Shown here: one piece after another, positions 34,298 through 43,224 of the stretch | How positions within the stretch are numbered: position 1 is the first letter of the stretch | Layout of the letters: every line of letters begins with the position of its first letter | Source: Streptomyces sp. SAI-135 | GTDB lineage: Bacteria > Actinomycetota > Actinomycetes > Streptomycetales > Streptomycetaceae | Direction: 5' to 3' | Length of the DNA: 64,000 nucleotides | Assembly (NCBI RefSeq): GCF_029893805.1 | Contig: NZ_JARXYP010000002.1 | Location: 6,386,001-6,450,000, forward strand | Notes under the pieces: model-generated | Told to the model about the DNA's origin: nothing | Databases searched by the model: none | Seen by the model: only the letters and a program-made list of their open reading frames with translations | Translations under genes and position numbers: made by a program

Positions 34298-37200
34298 ATG
34301 GGGCGTCGGGAGACCCCGGTCGATCCGGCCGCCGGACCGGTGCCGAGGTTCGCGTACGAACTCCGCAAGCTCCGCCAGGAGGCCGGCGGCCCCACCTACC
34401 GCGAACTCGCCCGCCGGGCCCACTTCTCGGTGACCGCGCTCTCCCAGGCCGCGGCCGGCGAGCAACTGCCCTCGCTCCAGGTGGCCCTGGCCTATGCCGT
34501 GGCCTGCGGGGGCGACCCCGGGGAGTGGGAGCGCCGCTGGCAGGAGGCCGACCGGGAGGTCCGCGAGGCGGCCGCCGGCCGGGACGACGGCACGGAACCG
34601 CCCTACCAGGGACTCGCCCGCTTCGAACCCGGCGACCACGAACGGTACTTCGGCCGCGACCGGCTCGTCACGGCCCTGCGGCAGCGGGTCCGCGACCGGC
34701 GCTTCACCGCGGTCTTCGGCCCCTCCGGCAGCGGCAAGTCCTCGCTCCTGCGGGCCGGACTGATCCCGGTCCTGCGCGCCGAGCGCGAGCTGGCCGCGAT
34801 CCGCGTCCTCACCCCCGGCCCGCACCCGGTCCGCACCCACGCCGACGCCCTGCGACCGGCGGGGACCGGTGAAACCCTGGTCGTCGTCGACCAGTTCGAG
34901 GAGGTCTTCACCCTCTGCCGGGACCCGGACGAACGCCGGGCCTTCCTGGACCTGCTGCTCGCCGCCCGGGAGCCGGAGAGCGGGCTGCGGGTCGTCATCG
35001 CCGTACGCGCGGACTTCTACGGCCGCTGCGCCGAACACCGGTCTCTGGCGGACGCGTTGGGGGAGTCGGGCCTGCTGGTCGGCCCGATGGACCCGGAAGA
35101 GCTGCGCGAGGTGATCGTCAAGCCCGCCCAGAGCGCCGGGCACATCGTGGAACGGGCCCTGACCGCCCGCCTGATCGACGAGATCGCCGACGAGCCCGGT
35201 GGACTCCCGCTGCTCTCGCACGTCCTGCGCGAGACCTGGCGCCGCCGCCGCGGCCGGGCCCTGACCGAGGAGGCGTACGAGGCCGCGGGCGGCGTCCACG
35301 GGGCCATCGCGCAGAGCGCCGAGGAGGTCTGGGCGGACCTCTCCGCCGAGCACGCGGAGCTCGCCCGACTGGTCCTGCTGCGGCTCATCACCCCCGGCGA
35401 GGGCTCCCAGGACACCCGCCGCCCGGTGGACCGCGCCGAGCTGGACTTCACGGGTCCGTCGGCCCACCCGACGCCCGCCGCCGACGTCTCCCTCGTCCTG
35501 GACCGCCTCGCGCGCGCCCGGCTCGTGACGCTCGACCGGGGGACCGTCGACCTCGCCCACGAGGCGTTGATCACCGCCTGGCCCCGGCTGTCCGGCTGGA
35601 TCGACGAGGAGCGCGAGCAGCTGCGGGTGCACCGGCGGCTGACCGAGGCGGCACGCGGCTGGGACGACCTCGGGCGTGACCCGGGCGCCCTGTACCGGGG
35701 CACCCGGCTGGCCATGGCCGAGGAACAGCTGGCCGGAGCGACGCTCACCGCGCCGGAGCGGGCGTTCCTGACGGCGAGCGGTGCGGCCCGCAGGAGCGAG
35801 CGCCGCAGGCGCCGGGGACTCGTCGGCGCCCTCGCCACCCTCCTCGTCCTCGCGCTCGTCGCCGGGGCGGCCGCCTGGCAGCAGAACCGCACCAGCGACC
35901 GCCGCCGGGTGGAGGCCGAGGCCCGCCGGGTCGCCGCGGTCGCGGACGGCATGCGGTTCTCCGACCCGCGCACGGCGATGCGGCTCAGCGTCGCCGCCGC
36001 GCGGCTGGCCGACACGACGGAGACCCGGTCGGCGCTGATCGGGGCGACGGCGCAGCGGGACGAGGACGTGTTCGCGGTGCCGGGCGCGGACGCCGGTTTC
36101 GACGGCTCGGGCAACGACGTGCACCGGCTGACGGCGGACGGCAGGTCCGTGGTGTCGGTGACGGCGGACCGGGTCCGGGTCTGGGACCTGCGCACCCGGC
36201 GGCTGACACTGTCCGCGCCGGGCCCCGGCAGGCTGATGGACGGGGTCCCGGCCGCCGTCGGCCCGGACGGCCGCACCCTCGCCCTGCTGGCGGGGGACCG
36301 CATCGAGCTGTGGGACGTGCGGTCGGCGCGGGTGACCAGGACGCTGCCCGGCGTGGACGCGATGCAGACCCCGTTCGACTTCACGGCACGCGCCCTCGTC
36401 GCCGTCGACTGGGACGACGGCGGTGTGCACGCCTACGACCCGCGCACCGGGCGCCCGACGCTGCGGATCCCCGAACCGGACGGTGGCGTGGCCGGCCTCG
36501 CCGCCAGCCCCGACGGCCGGTGGCTCGCCCTGTGCACGGGGGGCCGCACGCTGCAGCTCTGGGACCTCGCGCACCGGCGGAAGGTCTCGGCGCCGTGGAC
36601 GGCGAAGGCACGCGTGGCCGAATGCCGCGACCACGCACTGGAGTTCACCCCGGACAGCCGCACGCTCACCGTCGCCGGCGAGGACGGGGTCCACGGCTGG
36701 GATCCGCGTACCGGCCGCGGGACCCTGTCCGCCCGGGCAGACGGGCTGACCCAGGTGTGGCCCGGCGGGGACGGCACCTTCCTCGTGGGCACCGGACCGA
36801 ACCGGCTCGTGGTGTGGCGGGCGGCCCATCCGCAGGTGCCCGTGCTGAGCCGGCGGATCGTCGCGGACGAGTGGGACGACATCGTCTACGACCGGAGCGC
36901 GCACGTGGTGCGCTACCTCGGCGGCTCCGCGACCGTCGTCCGCTCACTGGCCCTCGGCACCGCCACGACGGCACGGTGGCAGCAACCCACGGCGTACCGT
37001 GCGGCGTTCTCCGACGACGGCCGGGTCCTGGCCCGCTCCGTGGAGACGGGCGGCGAGCGACGCGTGCAGGTCCTGGACACCCGTACGGGGAGGGTGGTGT
37101 TCGAGCCGCCGGCACAGCCGTGCCCCGGCACGGAACCCTGCGCCGACCTCATGGCGCTCAGCGGCGACGGCGCACACCTGGCGACCGCCCCTGCGCCGTA

Positions 37201-38047
37201 CGAAACCGACGAGCGCACACCGCCGGACCGGACCCCGATCACGGTGTGGGACCTCGCGACCCGTCGGGGCCGTGCCACCGTGACCGTCGGCGCCGAGCCC
37301 GACGGGTCCCTCGCGGTGGACGGCCTGGCCCTCGACGCCCACGGCCGCACCCTGCTGGTGTACCGGTCCACGGCACGCCCGACCGTGGAGGTGTGGGACG
37401 TGGACGAGCACCGGCGGGTGAAGACCGTACGCAGTGCGCGGCCCAGCGACAGCGCCGGCTCCGACTCGGAGGGGGTGGGCCTCGCCCTCCGCTCCGACGG
37501 TGCCGGTCTGGTCACCCGGGAGGGACTGGTCGCCGATCTGCGCGCCGGACGCATGGAGCCGCGCGTGCTCGGGGAGGACCTGATCACCACCGCGGCCTTC
37601 GGTCTCGACGGCTCACGGCTGGCGGCGGGGGACGTGCTGGGCCGGGTGACGCTGTGGGACGGGGCGGCGCGGGCGCGCCTGGGTGTGCTGGACGGCACCA
37701 CGTCGGACCCGGCGACCGACGCCGTTGCCGCGGTGACCGCGTTCGCCTTCTCCCACGACGGCCGTACGCTCGCCGTCGCCGGTGCGGCCGGCAGCCTGCA
37801 ATTGTGGGACCTGGCGTCCCAACGGCTCCTGGGGACCACGCTGCCCACTCCGGGCGACGAGATCCGCGCCCTCGCGTTCGGCGCCGACGGCACGCTCTAC
37901 GCCTCCGGCGCCCATGTTCCCGTGCAGCGGTACGACCTGAATCCGAACCATCTGGTCACCGAGGTCTGCGAGCGCGCCGGCTCGGGCCTGTCCGGGGCCG
38001 CCTGGAAGACGTACCTCCCGGATCTCCCGTACCGGCGCACCTGCTGA
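34298..38047 (+). CDS. HTH-nSTAND1 NTPase-TM-WD40 protein
   Basis: 1249 aa from the ATG at 34298 (GGGGAGACGG upstream). Residues ~12-80 are an XRE-like helix-turn-helix (FAYELRKLRQEAGGPTYREL, HFSVTALSQAAAGEQLPSLQ). Residues ~110-450 are a novel-STAND type 1 NTPase: YQGLARFEPGDHERYFGRD, Walker A GPSGSGKSS, Walker B LVVVDQFEEVF. A transmembrane helix lies near 508-528 (GLVGALATLLVLALVAGAAA). The rest is a WD40-like propeller (VRVWDLRTRRL, LQLWDLAHR, VTLWDGAAR, LQLWDLASQRL). STAND proteins are signal-gated switches in defence, development or regulation; here the HTH is cytoplasmic and the propeller probably outside. It could be a membrane-bound sensor regulator. Confidence 0.88.
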   Translation: MGRRETPVDPAAGPVPRFAYELRKLRQEAGGPTYRELARRAHFSVTALSQAAAGEQLPSLQVALAYAVACGGDPGEWERRWQEADREVREAAAGRDDGTEPPYQGLARFEPGDHERYFGRDRLVTALRQRVRDRRFTAVFGPSGSGKSSLLRAGLIPVLRAERELAAIRVLTPGPHPVRTHADALRPAGTGETLVVVDQFEEVFTLCRDPDERRAFLDLLLAAREPESGLRVVIAVRADFYGRCAEHRSLADALGESGLLVGPMDPEELREVIVKPAQSAGHIVERALTARLIDEIADEPGGLPLLSHVLRETWRRRRGRALTEEAYEAAGGVHGAIAQSAEEVWADLSAEHAELARLVLLRLITPGEGSQDTRRPVDRAELDFTGPSAHPTPAADVSLVLDRLARARLVTLDRGTVDLAHEALITAWPRLSGWIDEEREQLRVHRRLTEAARGWDDLGRDPGALYRGTRLAMAEEQLAGATLTAPERAFLTASGAARRSERRRRRGLVGALATLLVLALVAGAAAWQQNRTSDRRRVEAEARRVAAVADGMRFSDPRTAMRLSVAAARLADTTETRSALIGATAQRDEDVFAVPGADAGFDGSGNDVHRLTADGRSVVSVTADRVRVWDLRTRRLTLSAPGPGRLMDGVPAAVGPDGRTLALLAGDRIELWDVRSARVTRTLPGVDAMQTPFDFTARALVAVDWDDGGVHAYDPRTGRPTLRIPEPDGGVAGLAASPDGRWLALCTGGRTLQLWDLAHRRKVSAPWTAKARVAECRDHALEFTPDSRTLTVAGEDGVHGWDPRTGRGTLSARADGLTQVWPGGDGTFLVGTGPNRLVVWRAAHPQVPVLSRRIVADEWDDIVYDRSAHVVRYLGGSATVVRSLALGTATTARWQQPTAYRAAFSDDGRVLARSVETGGERRVQVLDTRTGRVVFEPPAQPCPGTEPCADLMALSGDGAHLATAPAPYETDERTPPDRTPITVWDLATRRGRATVTVGAEPDGSLAVDGLALDAHGRTLLVYRSTARPTVEVWDVDEHRRVKTVRSARPSDSAGSDSEGVGLALRSDGAGLVTREGLVADLRAGRMEPRVLGEDLITTAAFGLDGSRLAAGDVLGRVTLWDGAARARLGVLDGTTSDPATDAVAAVTAFAFSHDGRTLAVAGAAGSLQLWDLASQRLLGTTLPTPGDEIRALAFGADGTLYASGAHVPVQRYDLNPNHLVTEVCERAGSGLSGAAWKTYLPDLPYRRTC

Positions 38048-38062
38048 ACCGCGGCGACGGGG

Positions 38063-38617
38063 TCACGCGTTGCGGATCGCGGAGATGTCGAAGTGGAGCT
38101 TGATCTTGTCGGAGATCAGGACGCCACCGGTCTCCAGGGCCGCGTTCCAGGTCAGGCCCCACTCGGAGCGCTTGATCTCGGCCTTGCCCTCGAAGCCCAC
38201 GCGCTCGTTGCCGAACGGGTCCTTCGCGGCGCCGTTGAACTCGAGGTCGATGGTGAGCGGCTTGGTGGTGCCGAGGATGGTCAGGTCACCGGTGATGCGG
38301 TAGTCCTCGTCGCCGAGCGCCTCCGCCTTGGTGGAGCGGAAGGTCATCGTCGGGAACTCCTCGATCTTGAAGAAGTCCGCGCTCTTGAGGTGCCCGTCGC
38401 GGTCCTCGGAACCGGTGTCGATGCTGTCCATCTTGACGTCGATGGAGGCCGTCGACGCGGTCGGGTCGCCGCCGTCCAGGTGCAGCGAGCCGCTGAAGTC
38501 GTTGAACTTGCCCTTGACGTTGGTGACCATGGCGTGCCGCACGGTGAAGCCGATGCTGGAGTGAGCGGTGTCGATCGTGTAGTCGCCGGTCAGTGCGGTC
38601 AGGTCGGTGTTCGCCAT
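38063..38617 (-). CDS. YceI-like lipocalin-fold protein
   Basis: 184 aa, cytoplasmic (no signal peptide). YceI family: LTGDYTIDTAHSSIGFTVRH at the start, GKFNDFSGSLHLD, ASIDVKMDSIDTGSEDRDGH, FKIEEFPTMTFRSTKAE, ITGDLTILGTTKPLTIDLEF, and RSEWGLTWNAALETGGVLIS near the end. The fold binds polyprenoids in its barrel; in actinomycetes these proteins are often under MarR control and linked to redox or isoprenoid stress. A 17-bp perfect inverted repeat in its promoter (38648-38664) fits that. It converges on the STAND gene with 15 bp between the stops. Confidence 0.92.
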   Translation of the reverse strand: MANTDLTALTGDYTIDTAHSSIGFTVRHAMVTNVKGKFNDFSGSLHLDGGDPTASTASIDVKMDSIDTGSEDRDGHLKSADFFKIEEFPTMTFRSTKAEALGDEDYRITGDLTILGTTKPLTIDLEFNGAAKDPFGNERVGFEGKAEIKRSEWGLTWNAALETGGVLISDKIKLHFDISAIRNA

Positions 38618-38638
38618 GACGGAACTCCTTTAAGTGAG

Positions 38639-38703
38639 GATGTTGAACGTTGAACCACTCAACGCGAACGACCGTAGACCTATTCCATACAAGTTTCAAC
38701 ATC
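38639..38703 (-). promoter_or_regulatory. yceI promoter region with MarR-like inverted repeats
   Basis: CGTTGA-ACCAC-TCAACG (38648-38664) is a perfect inverted repeat of the size MarR dimers bind. GATGTTGAA (38639-38647) and TTCAACATC (38695-38703) form a second, wider perfect pair around it. These sites lie 22-86 bp upstream of the yceI start in an unusually A+T-rich patch. No marR gene is adjacent. Confidence 0.5.
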
Positions 38704-38751
38704 ATCCGCACAGTGTTGGCGTGATCCCCTCGCGGTGGTAGACGGCCCTGT

Positions 38752-41076
38752 ATGAACCCGCAGCGCAGAGCCCCCGTGCGACCCACCCGCAGAGCCGTCT
38801 TACTCGCGGCGGCGCTCCTGGCCACTGCCGCCCCGTCCGCCCGCGCCGCCTCGGCCGACCCCTACGACACCCTCCGCCGGCGCTGGCTCGACATCGCCCT
38901 CGGCACCGGTTACGACCCGGCGGCGGAGCCGTACGCCACCCGCCTCGCCGAGACCGGCGAACTCGCCCGCGGCTACCGCGCCACCATGGCCCCGACCCCC
39001 ACCTCCCTGTGGCCTGGCCACCCCTACGACCCCCCGGCCGGCATCACCTGGAGCTACGGCCGCCTGTGGACGATGACCCGGGCCTACGTCCAGCAGGGCA
39101 CCGGCTCCACCGGCGACGAGACCCTCCTCGCGGCCCTCCTCGGCGGCCTCGACCACCTGTCCGCCACCGTCTACAACCCCTCCACCACGCGCTACGGCAA
39201 CTGGTGGGAATGGCAGATCGGCAGCCCCCGCCTCCTCATGGACATCACGGCCGCCCTCCACGACCACCTCACGGACGCCCAGAAGGCCGCGGCCTGCGCC
39301 GCCGTCGACCACTTCATCCCCGACACGATGCTCACCGACTACTCCGGCACCTCCACCGGAGCCAACCGCGTCGACCTGTGCCGCTCCGTCGCCCTGCGCG
39401 GGATCCTCGGCCGGGCCCCCGACCGGATCGCCCTGGCCCGCGACGCCCTCTCACCGGTCTTCCCGTACGTCACGAAGGGCGACGGCCTCTACGCCGACGG
39501 CTCCTTCGTCCAGCACACCTGGGTCGCCTACTCCGGCACCTACGGCCAGGTCCTGCTCGACGGTCTCGGCCGCCTCTTCGCCCTGCTCGCCGGCTCCGCG
39601 TGGGAGGTGACCGACCCCGACCGGCAGACCGTCCTCGACGCCGTCGAGCACGCCTTCGCCCCGCTGATCCACGACGGGCTGGTGATGGACAGCGTCAACG
39701 GCCGTGCCATCAGCCGAGGTCACCTCAAGGGCGACGAACGCCACGTCCTGCGCGGCGACCACTTCCACGGCCAGGGGATCATCGCCGCCATCGCCCTGCT
39801 CGCGGGCGGGGCGGGCGAGCAGCAGCGCGCCCGCTGGCACGGCCTGATCAAGGGCTGGATCGAACGGGACACCGTGGCGCCGATCCTGACGGCACGCCAG
39901 TTCGAGCCGGCCGACCTCGCCCGGCTGCACGCGGTGGCCGCCTCGCCCGTCCCGGCCGCCCCCGAACCCGTCGGGCACAGGCTCTTCGCCGCCATGGACA
40001 GGGCCGTCCACCGTCGCCCCGGGTTCGTCGCGAACATCGCCATGGCGAGCGACCGGATCGCCGCCTACGAATGCGGCAACGGCGAGAACCCCCGCGGCTG
40101 GCACACCGGCGCCGGAATGCTCTCCTGGTGGGCCGCCGACTCGGGCCAGTACACCGACTGGTACTGGCCCACCGTCGACTGGTACCGCCTCCCGGGCACG
40201 ACGGTCTCCACCAGACGTCTTCCCGACCGGGCCGGCGGTGAATGGGGCGAGCCCAAACCCGGCGTCCGCTGGGTCGGCGGCACGACCGACGGCGAGTACG
40301 CGGCGATCGGCCAGCACCTGAAGGGGCTGGGGTCGACGCTCCAGGCCCGCAAGTCGTGGTTCTGCGTGGCGGACGCGGTGATCTGTCTCGGCGCCGGCAT
40401 CACCTGCGCCGACGGGGTCCCGGTCGAGACGGTCGTCGACAACCGCAACCTGGGGGAGGGCGGCACCCAGTCCTTCGTGCGGGGGCCGGGCTGGGCGCAT
40501 CTGGAGGGGCACGGAGGCTGGCTCGTCCCCGACGGCCTGCACGCCCTGCGCGAGGACCGCACGGGCGCCTGGTCCGACATCAACACCTCCAGCAGCACCG
40601 AACGGCGCACCCGGCGCTGGCAGACCCTCTGGCTCGACCACGGCACCGACCCCGTGGACGCCTCCTACGCCTACGTCCTGATGCCCGGGGCGTCCCGCCG
40701 CACCGTCGCGGCCCGCGCTGCCGACCGCCACTGGCTGTCGGTCCTCGCCAACGACAGCGCCTGCCAGGCGGTCCGCGTCGACCGCCTGGGCCTGACCGCC
40801 GCGAACTTCTGGCGGGCCGGCACGGCGGGTCCGCTCACCGCGTCGGCGGGGGCGAGCGTGCTCGTCCGCCGCAGCGGCCGTACCGCTACGCTCTGGGTCG
40901 CCGAACCACCCCGTTCGGGCGAACCGCTGGAGATCGTCTGGAACCGGCCCGTGCGCTCGGTGGTGCGGGCCGACGACACGGTCGAGGTGCTTGCCACCGG
41001 CCGCCTTCTGCACCTGCGCGTCACTCCGGGGACGGTATGCGCCTCGCACGGATGTGAGGTGGCTCTCACGCTCTGA
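38752..41076 (+). CDS. Secreted PL8 polysaccharide lyase (hyaluronate/chondroitin/xanthan lyase type)
   Basis: 774 aa. An N-terminal RPTRRAVLLAAALLATAA segment with signal cleavage near RAA/SA suggests export, possibly by Tat. Residues ~40-400 form the alpha/alpha toroid with the catalytic residues of family 8: Asn205 (STGANRVDL), His255 (SFVQHTW) and Tyr264 (SGTYGQV). Their spacing (50 and 9) is the same as in pneumococcal hyaluronate lyase. The later domains are beta-rich (WVGGTTDGEYAAIGQHLKG, RGPGWAHLEGHGGWLVPDG, SYAYVLMPGASRR). It cleaves uronic-acid polysaccharides by beta-elimination. The substrate within the family is not certain. It has no co-transcribed sugar genes here. Confidence 0.9.
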   Translation: MNPQRRAPVRPTRRAVLLAAALLATAAPSARAASADPYDTLRRRWLDIALGTGYDPAAEPYATRLAETGELARGYRATMAPTPTSLWPGHPYDPPAGITWSYGRLWTMTRAYVQQGTGSTGDETLLAALLGGLDHLSATVYNPSTTRYGNWWEWQIGSPRLLMDITAALHDHLTDAQKAAACAAVDHFIPDTMLTDYSGTSTGANRVDLCRSVALRGILGRAPDRIALARDALSPVFPYVTKGDGLYADGSFVQHTWVAYSGTYGQVLLDGLGRLFALLAGSAWEVTDPDRQTVLDAVEHAFAPLIHDGLVMDSVNGRAISRGHLKGDERHVLRGDHFHGQGIIAAIALLAGGAGEQQRARWHGLIKGWIERDTVAPILTARQFEPADLARLHAVAASPVPAAPEPVGHRLFAAMDRAVHRRPGFVANIAMASDRIAAYECGNGENPRGWHTGAGMLSWWAADSGQYTDWYWPTVDWYRLPGTTVSTRRLPDRAGGEWGEPKPGVRWVGGTTDGEYAAIGQHLKGLGSTLQARKSWFCVADAVICLGAGITCADGVPVETVVDNRNLGEGGTQSFVRGPGWAHLEGHGGWLVPDGLHALREDRTGAWSDINTSSSTERRTRRWQTLWLDHGTDPVDASYAYVLMPGASRRTVAARAADRHWLSVLANDSACQAVRVDRLGLTAANFWRAGTAGPLTASAGASVLVRRSGRTATLWVAEPPRSGEPLEIVWNRPVRSVVRADDTVEVLATGRLLHLRVTPGTVCASHGCEVALTL

Positions 41077-41227
41077 CTTTGTCGGACCCCTACAAGCGTC
41101 AGGCCCCCTGAGCAGTCGGAACGCCTGCATGCCCCCAGGGTTCTGTTCGGTCGCACCAGGAAAACGGGCCGGAGACTGTGAGGAGTCGACGGCTCGCTTT
41201 CCTCGCGGGTCTTCGTAAGGTCGCTAC

Positions 41228-42823
41228 ATGACCGTTTTGGATGAGGCGCCGAGTGAGTCGACGGGCGAGCCGACGGACGCGCGCGGACGGGTGGCCGAGC
41301 TGCACGAGATCCGTGCGGCGGCCCTGGCCGGCCCCAGCGAGAAGGCGACCGAGGCGCAGCACGCCAAGGGCAAGCTGACCGCACGGGAGCGCATCGAGCT
41401 GCTCCTCGACCCGGGGTCCTTCCAGGAGGTCGAGCAGCTCCGGCGGCACCGGGCGACCGGCTTCGGCCTGGAGGCCAAGAAGCCGTACACCGACGGTGTC
41501 ATCACCGGCTGGGGCACGGTGGAGGGCCGGACGGTCTTCGTCTACGCCCACGACTTCCGCATCTTCGGCGGCGCGCTGGGCGAGGCCCACGCCACGAAGA
41601 TCCACAAGATCATGGACATGGCCATCGCGGCCGGGGCGCCCCTGGTGTCGCTGAACGACGGCGCGGGCGCCCGTATCCAGGAGGGCGTCAGCGCCCTCGC
41701 GGGCTACGGCGGCATCTTCCAGCGCAACACCAGGGCCTCGGGTGTCATCCCGCAGATCTCGGTGATGCTCGGCCCGTGCGCCGGCGGCGCGGCCTACAGC
41801 CCCGCCCTCACCGACTTCGTCTTCATGGTCCGCGAGACGTCCCAGATGTTCATCACGGGACCGGACGTCGTGAAGGCGGTCACGGGCGAGGAGATCACCC
41901 AGAACGGCCTCGGCGGCGCCGACGTGCACGCCGAGACGTCCGGCGTCTGCCACTTCGCCTACGACGACGAGGAGACGTGCCTCGCCGAGGTGCGCTACCT
42001 GCTGTCGATGCTCCCGCAGAACAACCGGGAGAACCCGCCGCGCGTGGAGTCCTCGGACGCGGCCGACCGGCGCGGCGACGTACTCCTCGACCTGGTGCCC
42101 GCGGACGGCAACCGGCCGTACGACATGGCCAAGGTCATCGAGGAGATCGTCGACGACGGCGACTACCTGGAGGTCCACGAGCGCTGGGCCCGCAACATCA
42201 TCTGCGCGCTGGCCCGCCTCGACGGCCAGGTCGTCGGCATCGTGGCCAACCAGCCCTCCACTCTCGCCGGGGTCCTCGACATCGAGGCATCGGAAAAAGC
42301 TGCACGCTTTGTCCAGATGTGTGACGCTTTCAATATCCCGATCGTCACCTTCCTGGACGTCCCCGGGTTCCTCCCCGGCGTCGACCAGGAGCACGGCGGC
42401 ATCATCCGGCACGGCGCCAAGCTGCTGTACGCCTACTGCAACGCCACCGTGCCGAGGATCTCCCTGATCCTGCGCAAGGCCTACGGCGGTGCCTACATCG
42501 TCATGGACAGCCAGTCCATCGGCGCGGACCTCACCTACGCCTGGCCGACGAACGAGATCGCGGTGATGGGTGCCGAAGGTGCCGCCAACGTCATCTTCCG
42601 GCGTCAGATCGCCGAGGCCGAGGACCCCGAGGCCATGCGGGCCCGCATGGTCAAGGAGTACAAGTCCGAGCTCATGCACCCGTACTACGCGGCGGAGCGT
42701 GGCCTGGTGGACGACGTGATCGACCCCGCGGAAACCCGCGAGGTCCTGATCCGGTCCCTGGCGATGCTCCAGTCGAAGCACGCCGACCTGCCCTCCCGTA
42801 AGCACGGCAACCCTCCGCAGTAA
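41228..42823 (+). CDS. accB: Acyl-CoA carboxylase beta (carboxyltransferase) subunit
   Basis: 531 aa. TAAGGT at 41216-41221, 6 nt before the ATG, suggests a leaderless mRNA. Carboxyltransferase for acetyl-/propionyl-CoA carboxylation to malonyl-/methylmalonyl-CoA. Seen: KGKLTARERIELLLDPGSFQ, VFVYAHDFRIFGGALGEAHA, APLVSLNDGAGARIQEGV (acyl-CoA site), MLGPCAGGAAYSPALTDF (oxyanion Gly-Gly-Ala), and the biotin-side VPGFLPGVDQEHGGIIRHGA then YGGAYIVMDS. The C-terminus is HADLPSRKHGNPPQ. The alpha (biotin) subunit is not in this window. The following accE gene identifies it as the streptomycete ACC beta subunit. Confidence 0.94.
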   Translation: MTVLDEAPSESTGEPTDARGRVAELHEIRAAALAGPSEKATEAQHAKGKLTARERIELLLDPGSFQEVEQLRRHRATGFGLEAKKPYTDGVITGWGTVEGRTVFVYAHDFRIFGGALGEAHATKIHKIMDMAIAAGAPLVSLNDGAGARIQEGVSALAGYGGIFQRNTRASGVIPQISVMLGPCAGGAAYSPALTDFVFMVRETSQMFITGPDVVKAVTGEEITQNGLGGADVHAETSGVCHFAYDDEETCLAEVRYLLSMLPQNNRENPPRVESSDAADRRGDVLLDLVPADGNRPYDMAKVIEEIVDDGDYLEVHERWARNIICALARLDGQVVGIVANQPSTLAGVLDIEASEKAARFVQMCDAFNIPIVTFLDVPGFLPGVDQEHGGIIRHGAKLLYAYCNATVPRISLILRKAYGGAYIVMDSQSIGADLTYAWPTNEIAVMGAEGAANVIFRRQIAEAEDPEAMRARMVKEYKSELMHPYYAAERGLVDDVIDPAETREVLIRSLAMLQSKHADLPSRKHGNPPQ

Positions 42824-42858
42824 TCCGGCGGAAACCTCTCTCACGGAGACTGTGACCT

Positions 42859-43050
42859 ATGAGCACCCCTGACATCCGCGTCGAGAAGGGCCACGCCGAG
42901 CCCGAGGAAGTCGCCGCCATCACGGCGATCCTGCTCGCTCGCGCCGCGGCCCAGCCCTCCGAGACCCCGGCCCACCGAGGCCGCCCCAGGGCCGGCTGGC
43001 GCCGCCTGGAGCGCGAGGGCGGCTTCCGCGCCCCGCACAGCTGGCACTGA
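42859..43050 (+). CDS. accE: Acyl-CoA carboxylase epsilon subunit
   Basis: 63 aa, 35 bp after accB, with GGAG upstream. It matches the actinobacterial AccE/PccE epsilon family: IRVEKGHAEPEEVAAITAIL at the N-terminus and the C-terminal W-R-L-containing GWRRLEREGGFRAPHSWH. Epsilon subunits bind the beta subunit and strongly raise activity of the alpha-beta complex. The middle (~30-45) is Pro/Arg-rich and probably unstructured. It is followed 11 bp later by a very strong terminator. Confidence 0.93.
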   Translation: MSTPDIRVEKGHAEPEEVAAITAILLARAAAQPSETPAHRGRPRAGWRRLEREGGFRAPHSWH

Positions 43051-43060
43051 GCTTCGTACA

Positions 43061-43107
43061 AAGCCTCTAGGGCCCCCTCTCCGAGAGAGGGGGCCCTAGA
43101 GGCTTTT
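43061..43107 (+). terminator. Very strong terminator after accBE
   Basis: Perfect 20-bp stem: AAGCCTCTAGGGCCCCCTCT (43061-43080), loop CCGAG, its exact complement (43086-43105), then TTC. Confidence 0.9.
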
Positions 43108-43159
43108 CAGGGGCGCGGGGCTGTGTCGATCTGCGGCTCCGCCCCGTGGGCGCGACAAG

Positions 43160-43208
43160 CCACCGGGCTGCCGCAGACGGCACACAACCGTCCGTGGCAG
43201 CCCGGTGG
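43160..43208 (-). terminator. Hairpin at the end of the first cvn operon
   Basis: CCACCGGGCTGCC (43160-43172) pairs exactly with GGCAGCCCGGTGG (43196-43208), with an inner ACGG/CCGT pair. It lies 17 bp beyond the cvnD stop on the minus strand. The preceding GCGCGGGGCTGTGTCGATCT (43112-43131) belongs to a string common in Streptomyces intergenic DNA. Confidence 0.65.
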
Positions 43209-43224
43209 CCGCAAGAACCACGTC

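Noticed and set aside
43107..43224. Structured region before cvnD considered as a riboswitch
   Set aside because: It lies at the 3' end of both flanking genes, so it is better explained as a terminator hairpin plus a dispersed repeat.
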